A stretch of DNA of 64,000 bases from Imbricaverruca yamaguchii (lineage: Eukaryota; Arthropoda; Thecostraca; Neoverrucidae), in contig JAOTOL010001553.1 of assembly GCA_034440575.1 (NCBI GenBank), forward strand, positions 1,470,501 to 1,534,500, given 5' to 3'. The notes beneath the pieces are model-generated. The model searched no databases, was not told the DNA's origin, and worked only from the letters and a program-made list of their open reading frames with translations. Below are positions 10,764-22,065 of the stretch, piece by piece. The position numbers and the translations under genes were made by a program. Positions within the stretch are counted from its first letter, which is position 1; each line of letters opens with the position of its first letter.

Positions 10764-11761
10764 CCGGGGGTGGTGCGGCGGTGGGACGAATAGCGCGCGT
10801 CAGCGTCGCCGGCAGAGTTTCGCGGCACGTGGGCGGTTTCCCGGCCGCCGCGGAAGTCGCCCCCCGCACCGACACGCAGCCGGTGACCCGGGCGATCCAT
10901 CTGACCTGACCTGACCTCTGTCGGAGAGAACGCCGCCACCGGCTCGCGATGACTCCCAACAGTCGTGGTCGGCTGGGGGCCAGGCAGACGACCGGTCCCC
11001 ACGACAGCGCCCATATTTTCCTGACTGCTGAAACTGACGGTTCCCATGCGACTCGCAGGCGGATCGCGGCCACCTCTGCGAGGCTGACCGTGATCTCCCA
11101 TGTGCAGACTATCCGGCCGCCTCCACGGCAGCTCCTGGCCGCTGGAGCTGTTGCTGCCCTCCCGACTGCTACGAGAGCCGGCAGCCTCATGACGCCACCG
11201 GAGGCCGCCTGTCCGACTCCCGTGACCGACGCCGACGTCGTCCTGGACGGCTGCCTGCCGCGTGCTCAGCACCGGCTGGCTGCCGCGGGTCGCCTGGAGC
11301 TCGGACGGCCACAGGCCTCCGTCGGCGGCGCTGTGCTCCCGAGCCTGCCGTCCGCCGGCCCGCTGCTCGGCGGCAGACTCTGGCCGCCGCCGGCCGCCGC
11401 TCTGGCGCAGCTCGTGAGACGAGCCGGCCGAGCGAGGCGGCTGCTGCGCCGGCGCGCCGCTCGCCATCCTCTTGTCCCGGCTGGGCGGCGGCAAGAGGCG
11501 CGAGGCGCGGCCGGCTTCGAGCGCGGGCGGCGACCAACCGCCGTCCGGCCGGAACGACGTGACGCTGGTCGGTGTGCGCTCTTCGGGCGGGCGAGCGGCC
11601 CGTCCGGGCGGCGGTGTGCCGGAGCCCGCAGCACCGACCGTCGGGCGCGCGCTCCGGCCGACCGATCTGGCCGACAAGAACCCACCGCTGGCCTCGTGCG
11701 GGTCCTCTGGCGGCGGGTCAGAGTCGGCCTTCTCCCGCCACAGCCGCGTGAACTTCTTCAT
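10376..11761 (-). CDS. Putative 5' coding part of the GC-rich gene
   Basis: From an ATG at 11761 a frame of about 461 codons begins MKKFTRLWREKADSDPPPED and continues through serine/proline/arginine-rich sequence. Landmarks are SVTSFRPDGGWSPP, GSRSSREGSNSSSGQELPW, MGTVSFSSQENMGAVVGTGR and VPVTPQLDGRLPATESSQSL. The frame is open upstream of the ATG, so the true start could be further 5'. Its last ~100 codons overlap, in another frame, the segment ending at 8769. A candidate donor, GAG followed by GTCAGG, lies at 10915, but the frame still looks coding past it. Three copies of a 57/60-bp unit at 10500-10690 are in frame. The segment sits in a long GC-rich, CpG-rich zone reaching about 12500, consistent with a 5' end. 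I do not recognise the protein. Confidence 0.5.
   Translation of the reverse strand: MKKFTRLWREKADSDPPPEDPHEASGGFLSARSVGRSARPTVGAAGSGTPPPGRAARPPEERTPTSVTSFRPDGGWSPPALEAGRASRLLPPPSRDKRMASGAPAQQPPRSAGSSHELRQSGGRRRPESAAEQRAGGRQAREHSAADGGLWPSELQATRGSQPVLSTRQAAVQDDVGVGHGSRTGGLRWRHEAAGSRSSREGSNSSSGQELPWRRPDSLHMGDHGQPRRGGRDPPASRMGTVSFSSQENMGAVVGTGRLPGPQPTTTVGSHREPVAAFSPTEVRSGQMDRPGHRLRVGAGGDFRGGRETAHVPRNSAGDADARYSSHRRTTPGWTSAVPVTPQLDGRLPATESSQSLGTHEGGAAAWSAASPPRPERHGATVGAEAAAAASPPHPVRHGAAVGAAAAASPPRPERHGTAVGLRQPPRRGRAPSGSTGAVRRAPAPRARRPPAATPAGVAGT
10500..10690. repeat. 57/60-bp GC-rich repeat, three copies
   Basis: GTGGCGCTCTGGGCGCGGAG and variants recur at about 10512, 10569 and 10629. Both spacings are multiples of three. 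Confidence 0.85.
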
Positions 11762-12540
11762 GGCGCACTCGTCGCCAGCGCAGCGCTCCGCCAAAACTAT
11801 CCACACTCGAGAGGTTTCAACACCCGCTCGACGCCACCCAGCCTGGCGTGTCGGCGGCGGCCAGTTCGGACCTGCACGCGACAGATGTGTCTGCTGACTC
11901 CGTGCGAGCGTGCGACTCGCGGCGTTCGGGGCCGTACGCCGGCCCGGCGCGACGGCCGGCTCGAGCCGGTGTTCGCCGATCTGCCCGCAGAGTCATGCCG
12001 CACGTCGTCTCACTTGGCCGCGGCGCGGGATCCTCTCGGCGACGCGCCGAGCGAGCGAGCCGTCTCTGTGCCGCGCTCCGTCGCTCTGCGCCACTCTGCG
12101 CTGCTCTGCGCCACTCTGCGCCACTCTGCGCCGCTCTGCGCCGCGCTCCGTCGCTCTGCGCCACTCTGCGCTGCTCTGCGCCACTCTGCGCTGCTCTGCG
12201 CTGCTCTGCGCCACTCTGCGCTGCTCTGCGCCACGCGCCGCCGCCGGCAGCCGGCGGTCGGCGAGCTGGCGGCCGGGTGACACGCGCAGCCACACGACGC
12301 GCAGGGGAGCGCGGCGGCCCTGCAGCGGGACGTGCGGCCGCCCACTGGCCACCGGCGGCCGGCCGGCGCCATATTGACCCTCTGTCGTCGCGCCGTGGCG
12401 CACGGCCGGCATGCCATCGATGCCGCCGACGGTGGCCCGCCACCTGTTGTGGCCGGCTCGTGCTGGCCGGTCGGCTGGCTGACGCGGCCAGGCCGTCGGC
12501 GCAGGTCAGAGGTGGGGGTCACTGATTGAAAATATTTCAA
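11762..12540. other. CpG-rich, GC-rich 5' zone of the minus-strand gene
   Basis: Dense CpG up to about 12500, then an abrupt change to AT-richer sequence. This is where a promoter and 5' exon of the minus-strand gene would be expected. No core promoter motif can be assigned by eye. Confidence 0.4.
12065..12235. repeat. 10-bp CTCTGCGCCA minisatellite
   Basis: About seventeen units of CTCTGCGCCA, CTCTGCGCTG and CGCTCCGTCG type. Open frames across it on both strands are repeat artefacts. Confidence 0.93.
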
Positions 12541-12780
12541 GAGTAGAGTGCAGCCAGCATCTCTGGAGGAGTGTATTTTTCATTCAGAGGGGCATCGTTT
12601 CTCCATGGGAGGACACATGTCTCTGTGCTTCAAAGTTGATCCACCCCTACATTGCACATTCTCGACCACTAAGTGAATATCACTGAGTGCATTTTGGTGT
12701 AATATTGGAATAATCTCTGCAGCTTACTACTGTTTGATAACTTGAATGCATTTCCTCATCTCCCCCACAAGCAGCATCAA
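12541..12780. other. Unique AT-richer spacer
   Basis: No feature that I can support. Confidence 0.4.
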
Positions 12781-12814
12781 ACGCTCTAAAGCAGCGGTAG
12801 AGAGCGTCCAGCAT

Positions 12815-13260
12815 TGATCAGCAGCGAGACAGAAAGACATATATAGAGCGATAGAGGGACAGGGACAGAGGGACATAGAGGCAGATAGGCAGAGATACAA
12901 AGAGGAAATGATGCAGGGAGGAAGAGAAACAGAGGCAGAGAGGTAGATGAAAATAGACAGAGGGACAGACGGTGTAGGGAGACGAGACATGGAGACGGAG
13001 AGACAGAGAAACAGAGAGACAGAGAGACAGAGAAACAGAGAGACCGAGAGACAGAGACGCAGAGAGACATAGAGACGGAGAGGCAGAAAGACAGGGTGAC
13101 AGGGAGACAGGGAGATAGGGAGATAGATAATCAGAATATAATAATAATAAAAAGACAGACAGGCGGAGAGATACAGGGACAGAGTGGCAGAATAGTAGAC
13201 AGAGAGGCAGATGGAAATAAACAGGGAACAGATACACATGTAGGAGGAGAAGCAGGGATG
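12815..13260. repeat. Degenerate GACAGAGA purine-rich repeat
   Basis: Purine-dominated top strand built of GACAGAGA, CAGAGAGA and GGGACAGA words with an ATAATAATAA interruption near 13138. It leads directly into the pure (GA)n tract. Confidence 0.9.
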
Positions 13261-13662
<402 letters not shown>

Positions 13663-15240
13663 AAGATATTAAATGGAACGGTCGACCGTGAAGTGCCAAG
13701 GAGCATGGCCTCACCAATGATGCTAGCTGGGGGGAATACCACCACCACGCCACCCCTTTCCAGTTATGGCGGTGTGCCTCCCAGTCAGTGATCATTCCTT
13801 GCTGCTTCAGCATTTCTGGGGCCGGAAATCACTTTGGCCCCGAGGCGGCGGTTCCCCGAAGTCACTATATGGGTGACGGCTCGTCCTCCCCGAATAAAAA
13901 TTATTTCGCAGATGCTTTGGCCGAGACAGCAACCGAAACAGCAGTGCCACTGACGGTCGCTTGACAAGAGAGACGAGGTTCAACGCGGTTCAATTGACGG
14001 TTCAACCAAGGTCCTCATCGGATGTCCGAGCCCCCGGACCATATCCTCATTGCACGCAATTGGCTCGATTTTCTCGGTGACACACCATGTCATCGAATAA
14101 AACGAGGCAGCGCCATCCAGAGGCTGATTCAGAAGCCTGGCTCGGGTGAGGGAAGAATGTTCGTTCTGTGCTATCAGATTCCGACAAACGAATCAGATTT
14201 TAATAGTTAGTATTCGTTAGGTGTACTTAAAACAACATGTATCTGATGGAATGTTCTTGAATTTTGAGAAGTGCCATTTTAGTGCAAAATAATTGCAAGG
14301 TCGGTCTCTTGGGAGGGGTAATTTGTCCCCTCTGATCCCACATCTGGGCCCGTCACTGGCGCCAGTGGCAGCCGGGCGAACTGGCGGCGGCTGAGACTAC
14401 GCGCTTGCGAAACACCCGGCTGAAGCGATCAAATCAGCCGACTCAGTTGGCGGCTTGTAACACGGAGGTCATCTGGCTTGATGACGGCACGACACGAGCT
14501 GCCATAACTGCCAGATGAGGAGGGTGTTGCTGGCTGGCTATGACTGCGCTTAGTTCGGCCGCCACATTCGCCCGACGTGGTCGAGCTGACGCACTCGATG
14601 TGGATCCATGTCCTGATGACAGGACGAGCAGGGCGAGTGGTTTGCTGACATGGAGAGTTTGCTGTGCATATTTTATCAATCCAAATCGTTTGGGCCTTGG
14701 GTTTTGGGTTTGCACTCTCTCGGTCGGCGGTGCAAGCGTAGGCGCACACAAGGGGCAAGGGGCACGCATTTTCTCATAGCATAGCAAGGGACCCATTCGA
14801 CAGGGGAAGTACTGTTGAAAATCGCCCTTCGACATTTTCTTTTACTAAAGTCCTTCATGATGACCTCGACTCATCGATCATCGACTCATCGACCGATGGC
14901 CAATTTCGATTTCTAACGGAACCAGAAATGGTTCAGGAGCTAGATGGGCCTAATGGAAACTAATAGGCTCCTTAAGACCTGATTATAACCCTGCCCATCT
15001 TAGGAGCTGGTGGTCCTAGCTAGTTGGAGAACCAGTGGAGGCTTGAGAGGCCTGGTGGGGTCACCAGCAGGTGTGAATGGCCACTGGGTCAATATCAGGG
15101 GCCCCTGGTGGGCGGATGGCGGGGACTCTGGACCGTTTAAGAGGCGTCGGGTTGATGTCTCGGGTCGATGAAGAGGGCCCAGAGCCGATGGCGAGTGCCC
15201 ACGGGCAGATACCGAGGGTCTCGGGTTGAGCCAGAGTGAA
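13663..15240. other. Unique sequence, no supported gene
   Basis: Short open frames only. A GC-richer patch at 14340-14600 has no recognisable coding signal. Confidence 0.4.
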
Positions 15241-15400
15241 GGACTTTGTTTTACTGACCGAACCCTCTGTTGGCCCAGTGACCTTGCACCAACCCAGGAC
15301 CCCTCTGCCCTCCCGGGACCCCTCCTGGGAGGGCGGAGGGGTCCCGGGTCGGTGCAAGGGTACTGGGCTGACAGAGGATTCTGCTAGCAAAACAAAGTCC
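15241..15400. repeat. 160-bp hairpin / inverted repeat
   Basis: GGACTTTGTTTTACTGACCG at 15241 is mirrored by the reverse complement of the sequence ending AACAAAGTCC at 15400. Arms of about 77-80 bp match at most positions around an axis near 15320 (CCCTCC...GGGAGGG). The outer flanks do not match. This looks like a foldback MITE or a palindromic insertion. Confidence 0.9.
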
Positions 15401-16080
15401 CTGAGCCAACAGAAAAGGGCACTGAGGTGACAGAAGAGCCACCTAAATTGATATGGCCTTATTCACCGGCAAAGATATCCGGCCCTCCGAAGGCACGGAG
15501 CCGATATGAAAGGACCGACGGAGTAGCCCAAGCCTAAGCCAAGCCAACAGCCCGGGGTCCTTTTCTCCGGCCCAGGGCCCTCACGTCGGTTCAGGGTCGC
15601 TGCACATGTCGGCACTGCGGTCCTCTCCAATCCCCGAGTGCCCCATGAAACAGGATGTTTATTGCGTGCTCCGTCGCGGCCTATGCTGAAACAAAGCGTT
15701 TCCAGCGGCACCCTTAGGCTCAGAAAGGGCCCTAGATCCGCCACATTTGCTGACAAGTACTGCCATTTCCCGAAATTATTTTCTGTAAGGAAAGTCATGA
15801 TCATGGGGCGTTATGATCACATCATGTCCTGGTGCTCTTGCATGCTATCTGGGAGCTTTCGGAACTTATGATGATATACAATTATTATCATGGGGGCTAT
15901 GCTACAAACTCGCACGATGTGATATCCTGACTCGGAGTCAACCGAAATGATTCAAGTACACAATGCCGTCTCTATAGATGACGCTCGATACGCCTGGTAA
16001 CTAAGAGTCACACCCAGATTTTTTCTAGGATCGTCGCAGTCAACTTGGAGTAAAACACAATCAGTAGCGGACTCAACTAG
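15401..16080. other. Unique sequence, no supported gene
   Basis: GC-rich until about 15730, then AT-rich. No repeat or coding structure was recognised. Confidence 0.4.
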
Positions 16081-16289
16081 CTACCTTCGCACTTGCGCCA
16101 ACCCGCGCAGCGTACGCACGTCGCTGACGCTACAGCATATTATATTGTTAACAACTGGCAACACTGGATAGCAATGCTAGACACCAGTCCACTGACTTCT
16201 CGTGAAGAAGAGCGGCATGCGCGTTCCTCGCTGCTTCCTCGCGGCCCAACTCCTCTCAGTCTACCCCGCTCCAGTTTGTCTCACCGGCC

Positions 16290-16332
16290 ATGGGCCCAAA
16301 AAGAAGCCGCAGAACGCTTTCTTCGACCCCCG
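16290..16332 (+). CDS. Candidate first coding exon
   Basis: An ATG in a strong initiation context (CCGGCCATGG) opens a 14-codon frame, MGPKRSRRTLSSTP, that meets a donor GTATGT at 16333. The short basic N-terminus resembles those of nuclear proteins. The preceding 200 bp are moderately GC-rich and could be a 5' untranslated region. No second exon was found, and another open frame through the same bases has similar quality, so this rests on the start context and donor alone. Confidence 0.3.
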
Positions 16333-16339
16333 GTATGTG

Positions 16340-16985
16340 ACCATTGTATACCCATTCAACGTGTTGAATTCGCTGCAGTCACCGCAGGTAGGCCAAATCT
16401 TCTCGGACATTCGGCGTTCGCTGCAGGCTCTAAATCCTCGCCGTACCGACCGACATATCCACCTTCGCCGGGTCAGGGTCGGGGATGGATTCTTGAAAGT
16501 CCCCCTCTAACGTCCGACCTACATATGCTTGGATGAAATGCGGAATATTCTTTGAAGGCTCTGGTTATGCAGAGCCAAACGCATCCCTTATATTTGCATT
16601 TCGACTGATAATGAGGTCATCGGAAAGTGTATTAGGTCAATATGTGAACCCCGACTTATTTATGTCACTTGAAATTATTGGAAAAGTCACAACGTGTGTT
16701 CTTTCCACATTGTTTCGCAAGAATAAACAAAGATGAATGGATTAATTTTGATCATGGTGAAAAATTGTCAAGACAGAAAAGGTCAGGTCACGTCAAGTTC
16801 AGGCTTGAAAATCAACTTCCAGACGAGGCATGTTAAAGATATAGAAAAAATGTCATTGGCTGGTCAATATAGCCTATAGCTCATATCACATCTGATTTCT
16901 TCATTTAAGGTCATGCTAAAGTCGATAAAGGCCACAATTGGTCAGCCAAGTGATATGACTTTGGCCTTGGAGTTGCCTATACAAT
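16340..16985. other. AT-rich unique sequence
   Basis: It would be intronic if the exon at 16290 is real. No other feature seen. Confidence 0.35.
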
Positions 16986-16987
16986 AT

Positions 16988-16989
<2 letters not shown>

Positions 16990-17072
<83 letters not shown>
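16990..17072. repeat. (CA)n then (TA)n microsatellite
   Basis: (AC)n from about 16990 to 17039 joined to (TA)n from 17040 to about 17071. Confidence 0.98.
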
Positions 17073-17073
<1 letters not shown>

Positions 17074-19280
17074 ATATATATCCAACACATGAATGCCCGA
17101 TGACGATTTACTGACACCAGTCAAGCTTATTGCTGTCCACATTTTCCTAAATCTGACACAAACTGGTCCAGCTAGGCTCGGCAACTCCAACACCATCAAA
17201 TTTCTGACGTAACGTCGAATGCAGTCAGAGCCCTTGCCACCTCAAATCGGTTGAGAGAATACCGTCGCAGGCCTGGGTCCGAGTCTCGCAAAGTCTCGCC
17301 GAGTCCGCCGCCACCTGGCGTTACTCGGAGGAAAGACGTCACGGCGACGCTGCCACGCGTGCCCTGCTGTATCGATACTAATTAGTACCTGCGGTTGGCA
17401 GCCTCCGTCGGGCCGACACGGATTTACATACGGCGTTGCAGTGATTAGACGGATGTAATTGGCAAGTTGCATGGCTGCAGGGCGAATGCCTACAGGCAGG
17501 CCGGGCATGTATCGGTGAGCTGCCCTGAGCTCCCGCACGAAGACGTTGTAAACTGGGGGATGTAGTGCAATGCATTTGAACTGCATTGACTCTTCTAAGT
17601 TCCCATTAATGATCCATTAATTCTCTCATTAATTTCAAAACTGTCACTGAGGAAAACGCATAGTGAATATGATGAAAGCAAAGCACATATCTTTCCTCCA
17701 TCCGTGATAATTTATATACTCGTATTAAACAAAAATTCCCGAAGCTTCGATTCAATTATTGCGTAATCCAAAAAATGTAACTTTTCAAATTTAACTGAAG
17801 TATCCAGTCACATGATCATGAGCTCAGCGTGCGAAATTGCCCTAATTCAGTCATTTTCATTTCGCAATAGCCGGCACTATATCGTTTAGGAGCCTAAAAT
17901 ACATATATATTCGCGATGCTGCCGGTCATATCTCAGTGACCTGACAGGACAATGGTTTAGCACTGTACTGTCTTGATGTATTAGCCAAACGCGTGGCACC
18001 TTCATGGCCCCGGACAGGGGTCACTCGAGAGCGTCACGCTCCGACCGCGCGCAGCGGGACTCACACAACCGCGCACCGCGGACTCACACAACCGCGCGCC
18101 GCGGGACTCACGCGAAGAGTACCCGCCAATCCCACGGCCGCCGCTCTGGCGGTGTCACTCCATATCTCACGTGCTGTGTCCGCTGCCTAGATGTCGCCAG
18201 ACAACACTACAAGCACCTGGCATACTTTTAGAGGATGTAAGTTGCCACAACATACATGTAGGATTTTAAGAAAAATTGGTCAGTAAAAATGATATGCGCA
18301 GCAAAACATTTTATACTTGAGCATTTCATTTCACATATGGATCTGACGTGATATCACCATTGGTATTTTTGCCTTTTTAGTCATTTGTTTACGCACACAT
18401 ATTTTACCTTTTTGGCCATCATGCATGGTTTGCTAACGAAACATGTTTCAATGTACATCTAAAATCTGCTTTGAGACGACGTTGTGATTTGACCTTCAGT
18501 CACCCTATGGCATCTTACGATCCCACAACTCAAGTTTTTCATTATGCACAAATGATATCATGGGAAAGCTTTCCAAATTTCAAAGCGATGGTATGAATGG
18601 CTCAGGAGTTACATCACAAATATATGACAGTGGTTAAGTTGACACTCACCTCGCACTGTGACGGTTGAAAACCTATTCACTTCTTCGTCAGTCTTTTCTT
18701 CAAGGCGTATTCGCGGTCCGATATCAAATGGCCTCGTGTCCTCAGTGTCGAAACCTGGTTTCGATACGGGCTTGGCGGTGGGCCGCGCCCTGACCCTGGT
18801 TTGGGCTGAGGCGGCGACATGTTCTACGTGTGCTCCCTAGTGCGTTGGCGGGCAGGAGTTGGTGATTGTTGAGCCGACGAAAACACTTCTCATATACTTA
18901 TATACTATCACCTCGTCGTCCTTGTCTAGCTTCAAAAACGAACCGTATCTTTCAATGAGGTCCTTACGCGACGCAAAACCAAGATGCATGAATGGCGATA
19001 GCTTTTGACACCGCGGAACTTAATGTAGGTGTATTTCTGACATCCTTAACCATATGACTGGTGCCAAAGTTGCATTGTGTTGCAGTTGCTGCAGCTCCAA
19101 TTGCACAGAGTATGTATATCCAATATATTCATCTGGTACGTGCAAGTACTGTATATCTGGACTCCCTGACACGTAATTCGGCTGAAGATGTCGCACTGCA
19201 GCAAGATGCTACCTTATATTATTTCATAGAAATTATATTTTAGACCCAGGCAGACAAAGGTGCACTAACACCGTCAAGTT
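17073..19280. other. Gene-poor stretch with a GC-rich patch
   Basis: Includes a GC-richer segment at 17250-17560 and three 26-bp CACACAACCGCGC-type repeats at 18040-18110. No exon is supported. Confidence 0.4.
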
Positions 19281-19468
19281 CAGTGGCACAGCCAAGGGAG
19301 CCACGGGTTGTCCCTTCCCACTCCCCGTAGAAACAAAAATGCACTAGATAAAGCAAGCAATTTTGAGATTTTCACCACACAAAAGCTAGTTGTCGGTGCG
19401 TCGGAAGGGTCCGCTGCTTTGATACCTTTTGTGGCCAGGTCCAACAATAAAATCCTGGCTGTGCTCCT
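19281..19468. mobile_element. MITE, CAGNGGCNCAGCCA family, copy 1
   Basis: Starts CAGTGGCACAGCCAAGG and ends AAAATCCTGGCTGTGCTCCT, giving inverted ends of about 15 bp. Internal ATGCACTAGATAAAGCAAGC matches ATACACTAGATCAAACAAGA in the copy at 46671-46853. It has no coding capacity. Confidence 0.65.
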
Positions 19469-20640
19469 AATTACGTTTTCTACCTAGTTACTCCTTGGTT
19501 GTTTCTGGTCAAGACGTACTAGCCTGTGCTAGAAGCGATCCGTGCTGGGCTTAGCCTGGGGGCTATTATGCCGCGCCGACAGGGGCGAATTGAGAAGCCT
19601 AGCTTTTGAGGGGGATATTAAAATAAAATTCAGATTTCGAACAACTCTCCAGAAATGGACAGTTAGGATTCGTCAGGTGCGCTTGAAACAATATTTAACG
19701 AATAAAATATTCTTAGATTACGAGAAAGTGGTAACATAGTGCAACATTTTCGCAGCCCTCCTTTTAGCCAATTTTGCAACGTGGTCGATGAATAAATCAA
19801 ATGACGCTGGTGCCATCCATATACCATCCAACAAGATACAGCCTCCCCAGCCGCCCGACTTGGAATCTACCCAGCAGGTGAACCGACGGCACGGCCCGTG
19901 GGTGTGGTCCTGCTTTCATCATGTCTTCGGAGTCTGTTGTCAACTTATTACACGCGGACGCGCCTGCGGACATGGAGGTGCCTGCGACCGACCTTTGACC
20001 CGGCGGAGCTCACCGTCAAGTGACTGTCTGTGGAACTTCGTTAACACGTTGTGGAGCCCAGCTGTTGTTGCAGATCATCCAGTGCTTTGCGAGCGACGGA
20101 AGAGCATTGCAGGACTCTTATTTGTAATCATGCAGAATGTACGAGGAACCAACATCAATTGTTTTCTTGTCAAACTTTAAATCGCGTGATCCCTGCTAGC
20201 TTCATCAGGGGACTGGCAGGAAGGTACGCCTCCTTTCTCCTTCATGCGTGCTCCAAAAACACCGGATGGTATGAAATAGCAATGACCTGATACATTGGCT
20301 GCAAACAATAAGACACATTCACAAGGAGGCTGCACTGAACAAACGGTTTGAGAACATATTCGTTATGTTGCTCACGAAAGGACAATTATCTTACTCAATG
20401 TCTCGAATGAGTGCAGTTTTTAGGCAGTGAGAAGCCATATTTGACGGATTCATGTCACGGATCAAGTAGGTTTCTAATATGCATTCATAATTATATCAAG
20501 ACATCGTGAGGAACAAAGCAGGTCTCAAGTTATATCAAGTTGCGGCTACCATGAGAACAGATGTTGAACTCATCCTCCCTTTTATTCCAACGGCGTCCGG
20601 CCGTCATTGCTGTGTAATTTGTCCGGAGTTTCCTAGCTTT
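19469..20640. other. Unique sequence, no supported gene
   Basis: A 130-codon open frame at 19788-20180 lacks a convincing protein signature. Nothing else stands out. Confidence 0.4.
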
Positions 20641-20649
20641 TTACCTAGC

Positions 20650-22065
20650 TCATAGCTTCACAGTCACTGCAGTTCGATGTATGCAGGTAACTATAGAGAA
20701 TATTGGGGAGCAAAATTGCATGATATGATATTCCTTTAAGAATTGTCTACAGTTGCTTGCCATACTTCCTTGCGTCGTATATCTGGTCAACTGTTGGGCG
20801 GCAATTTCGAAAGCTCGAAATGTTACGCCTTTAGCGGCTCCTAATAACTTGTGCAACGACAGCTGGTGTGAAGCCTTGTGATTTTGGGCAATTGTGTTTT
20901 ATTGGTCTCAAGTGTATTAAACACCGTCTTCGTTAGGGTATAAACGTGTTCGGCAAACAGCATAGGCGATTATCCATGTGTTCCCCGAACCGAACAGCGG
21001 TGTTCGGAATACGGCACGTGTACCTGCGCCCATTCAAGCTTGTGAAGTGTGTGTTGAATTCCGAACATGGACTTAATAAACACTTTAAGCCCTCAGGGTT
21101 GCACTTGAGAATGGCGGATCCAGTAATTATTACTGGGAAAGGGGCGCATTTCCTCGGAAGGGTACCTTCGGTGAGAAAAATCGCTAAGTGGGGAGGGGTA
21201 CATTGAAGTTTACTGAAAGAGAACCTTTCCAATCTAAAATGGTGCATTTTTATTCTGCGCCACTTCGAAATGATACCTACTGGATCTACCTTGGCCAAAT
21301 GCAACCATGCGATCATAAAATGCTTAAGTTCGTGTTCGGAATACAGCGCACACTTTACTTGTTTTGACAGGTACAGACCCACGAGCTGTATCCCGAACAC
21401 CGCTTTTCTTATGTACCCCTTCCCAATGATAATTACTGGATCTACCCTGCCAAGTGTAACCATGCGGTCATAAAATGCTTAAGTTCGTGTTCGGAATTTA
21501 ACACATACTTGACTTGTTTCAACAGGTGCAGATACACGTGCTGCATTCCGAACAACGCTTTTCTCCTGCGCCCCTTCCACAATGATAATTACTGGATCCA
21601 GCTTTGCCATGTACAACCTTACAGGCTTAGAATGTGTAAGTTCGTGTTTGGAATTCAGCACACACTTCGCTTGTTTTAAAAGGTGTAGATACACGTGCTG
21701 TATTCCGAACACCGCTGTTCGGTTAGGGATACACGGAAAATCGCCATTGTAATTTGTCGAACACATTTATATCCAATGAATACGGTGTGTAATGCATTTG
21801 GGCGCAATAAAACATGATTGCACAAATTTACAAACTTTCACTGTAACTGTTGCAAAAGTTATTAGTAGCCGCTAAAGGCATGCCATTCCGAGCTTTCGAA
21901 ATTCCCGCCCTGTAGTTAACCATATATATAATGGAACGAATCATGGTTTTGGGAACCATACCTTTAGACAACTATTTAAAGGACTATAATGTCATGCGAT
22001 TCAACTCACCATTGTTCTCCATAATCATCTGCACACTTCGGACTGCAATCACTGTGAAACTACGC
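20650..22065. repeat. 1.4-kb imperfect palindrome with ~500-bp arms
   Basis: Left and right arms are diverged reverse complements about an axis near 21355. Anchor pairs are CTTCACAGTCACTGCAGTTC (20656) with the copy ending near 22058, CCTTTAGCGGCTCCTAATAA (20828) with the copy near 21878, and CGAACAGCGGTGTTCGGAAT (20991) with the copy near 21722. The roughly 400-bp centre contains part of a 155-bp tandem unit. This is a foldback-type element or an inverted duplication; no transposase is visible. Confidence 0.85.
21265..21690. repeat. 155-157-bp tandem unit inside the palindrome
   Basis: TTAAGTTCGTGTTCGGAAT recurs at about 21324 and 21479 and, diverged, near 21636, each followed by GCGCCCCTTCCC and AATGATAATTACTGGATC blocks. 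About two and a half copies. Confidence 0.85.
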
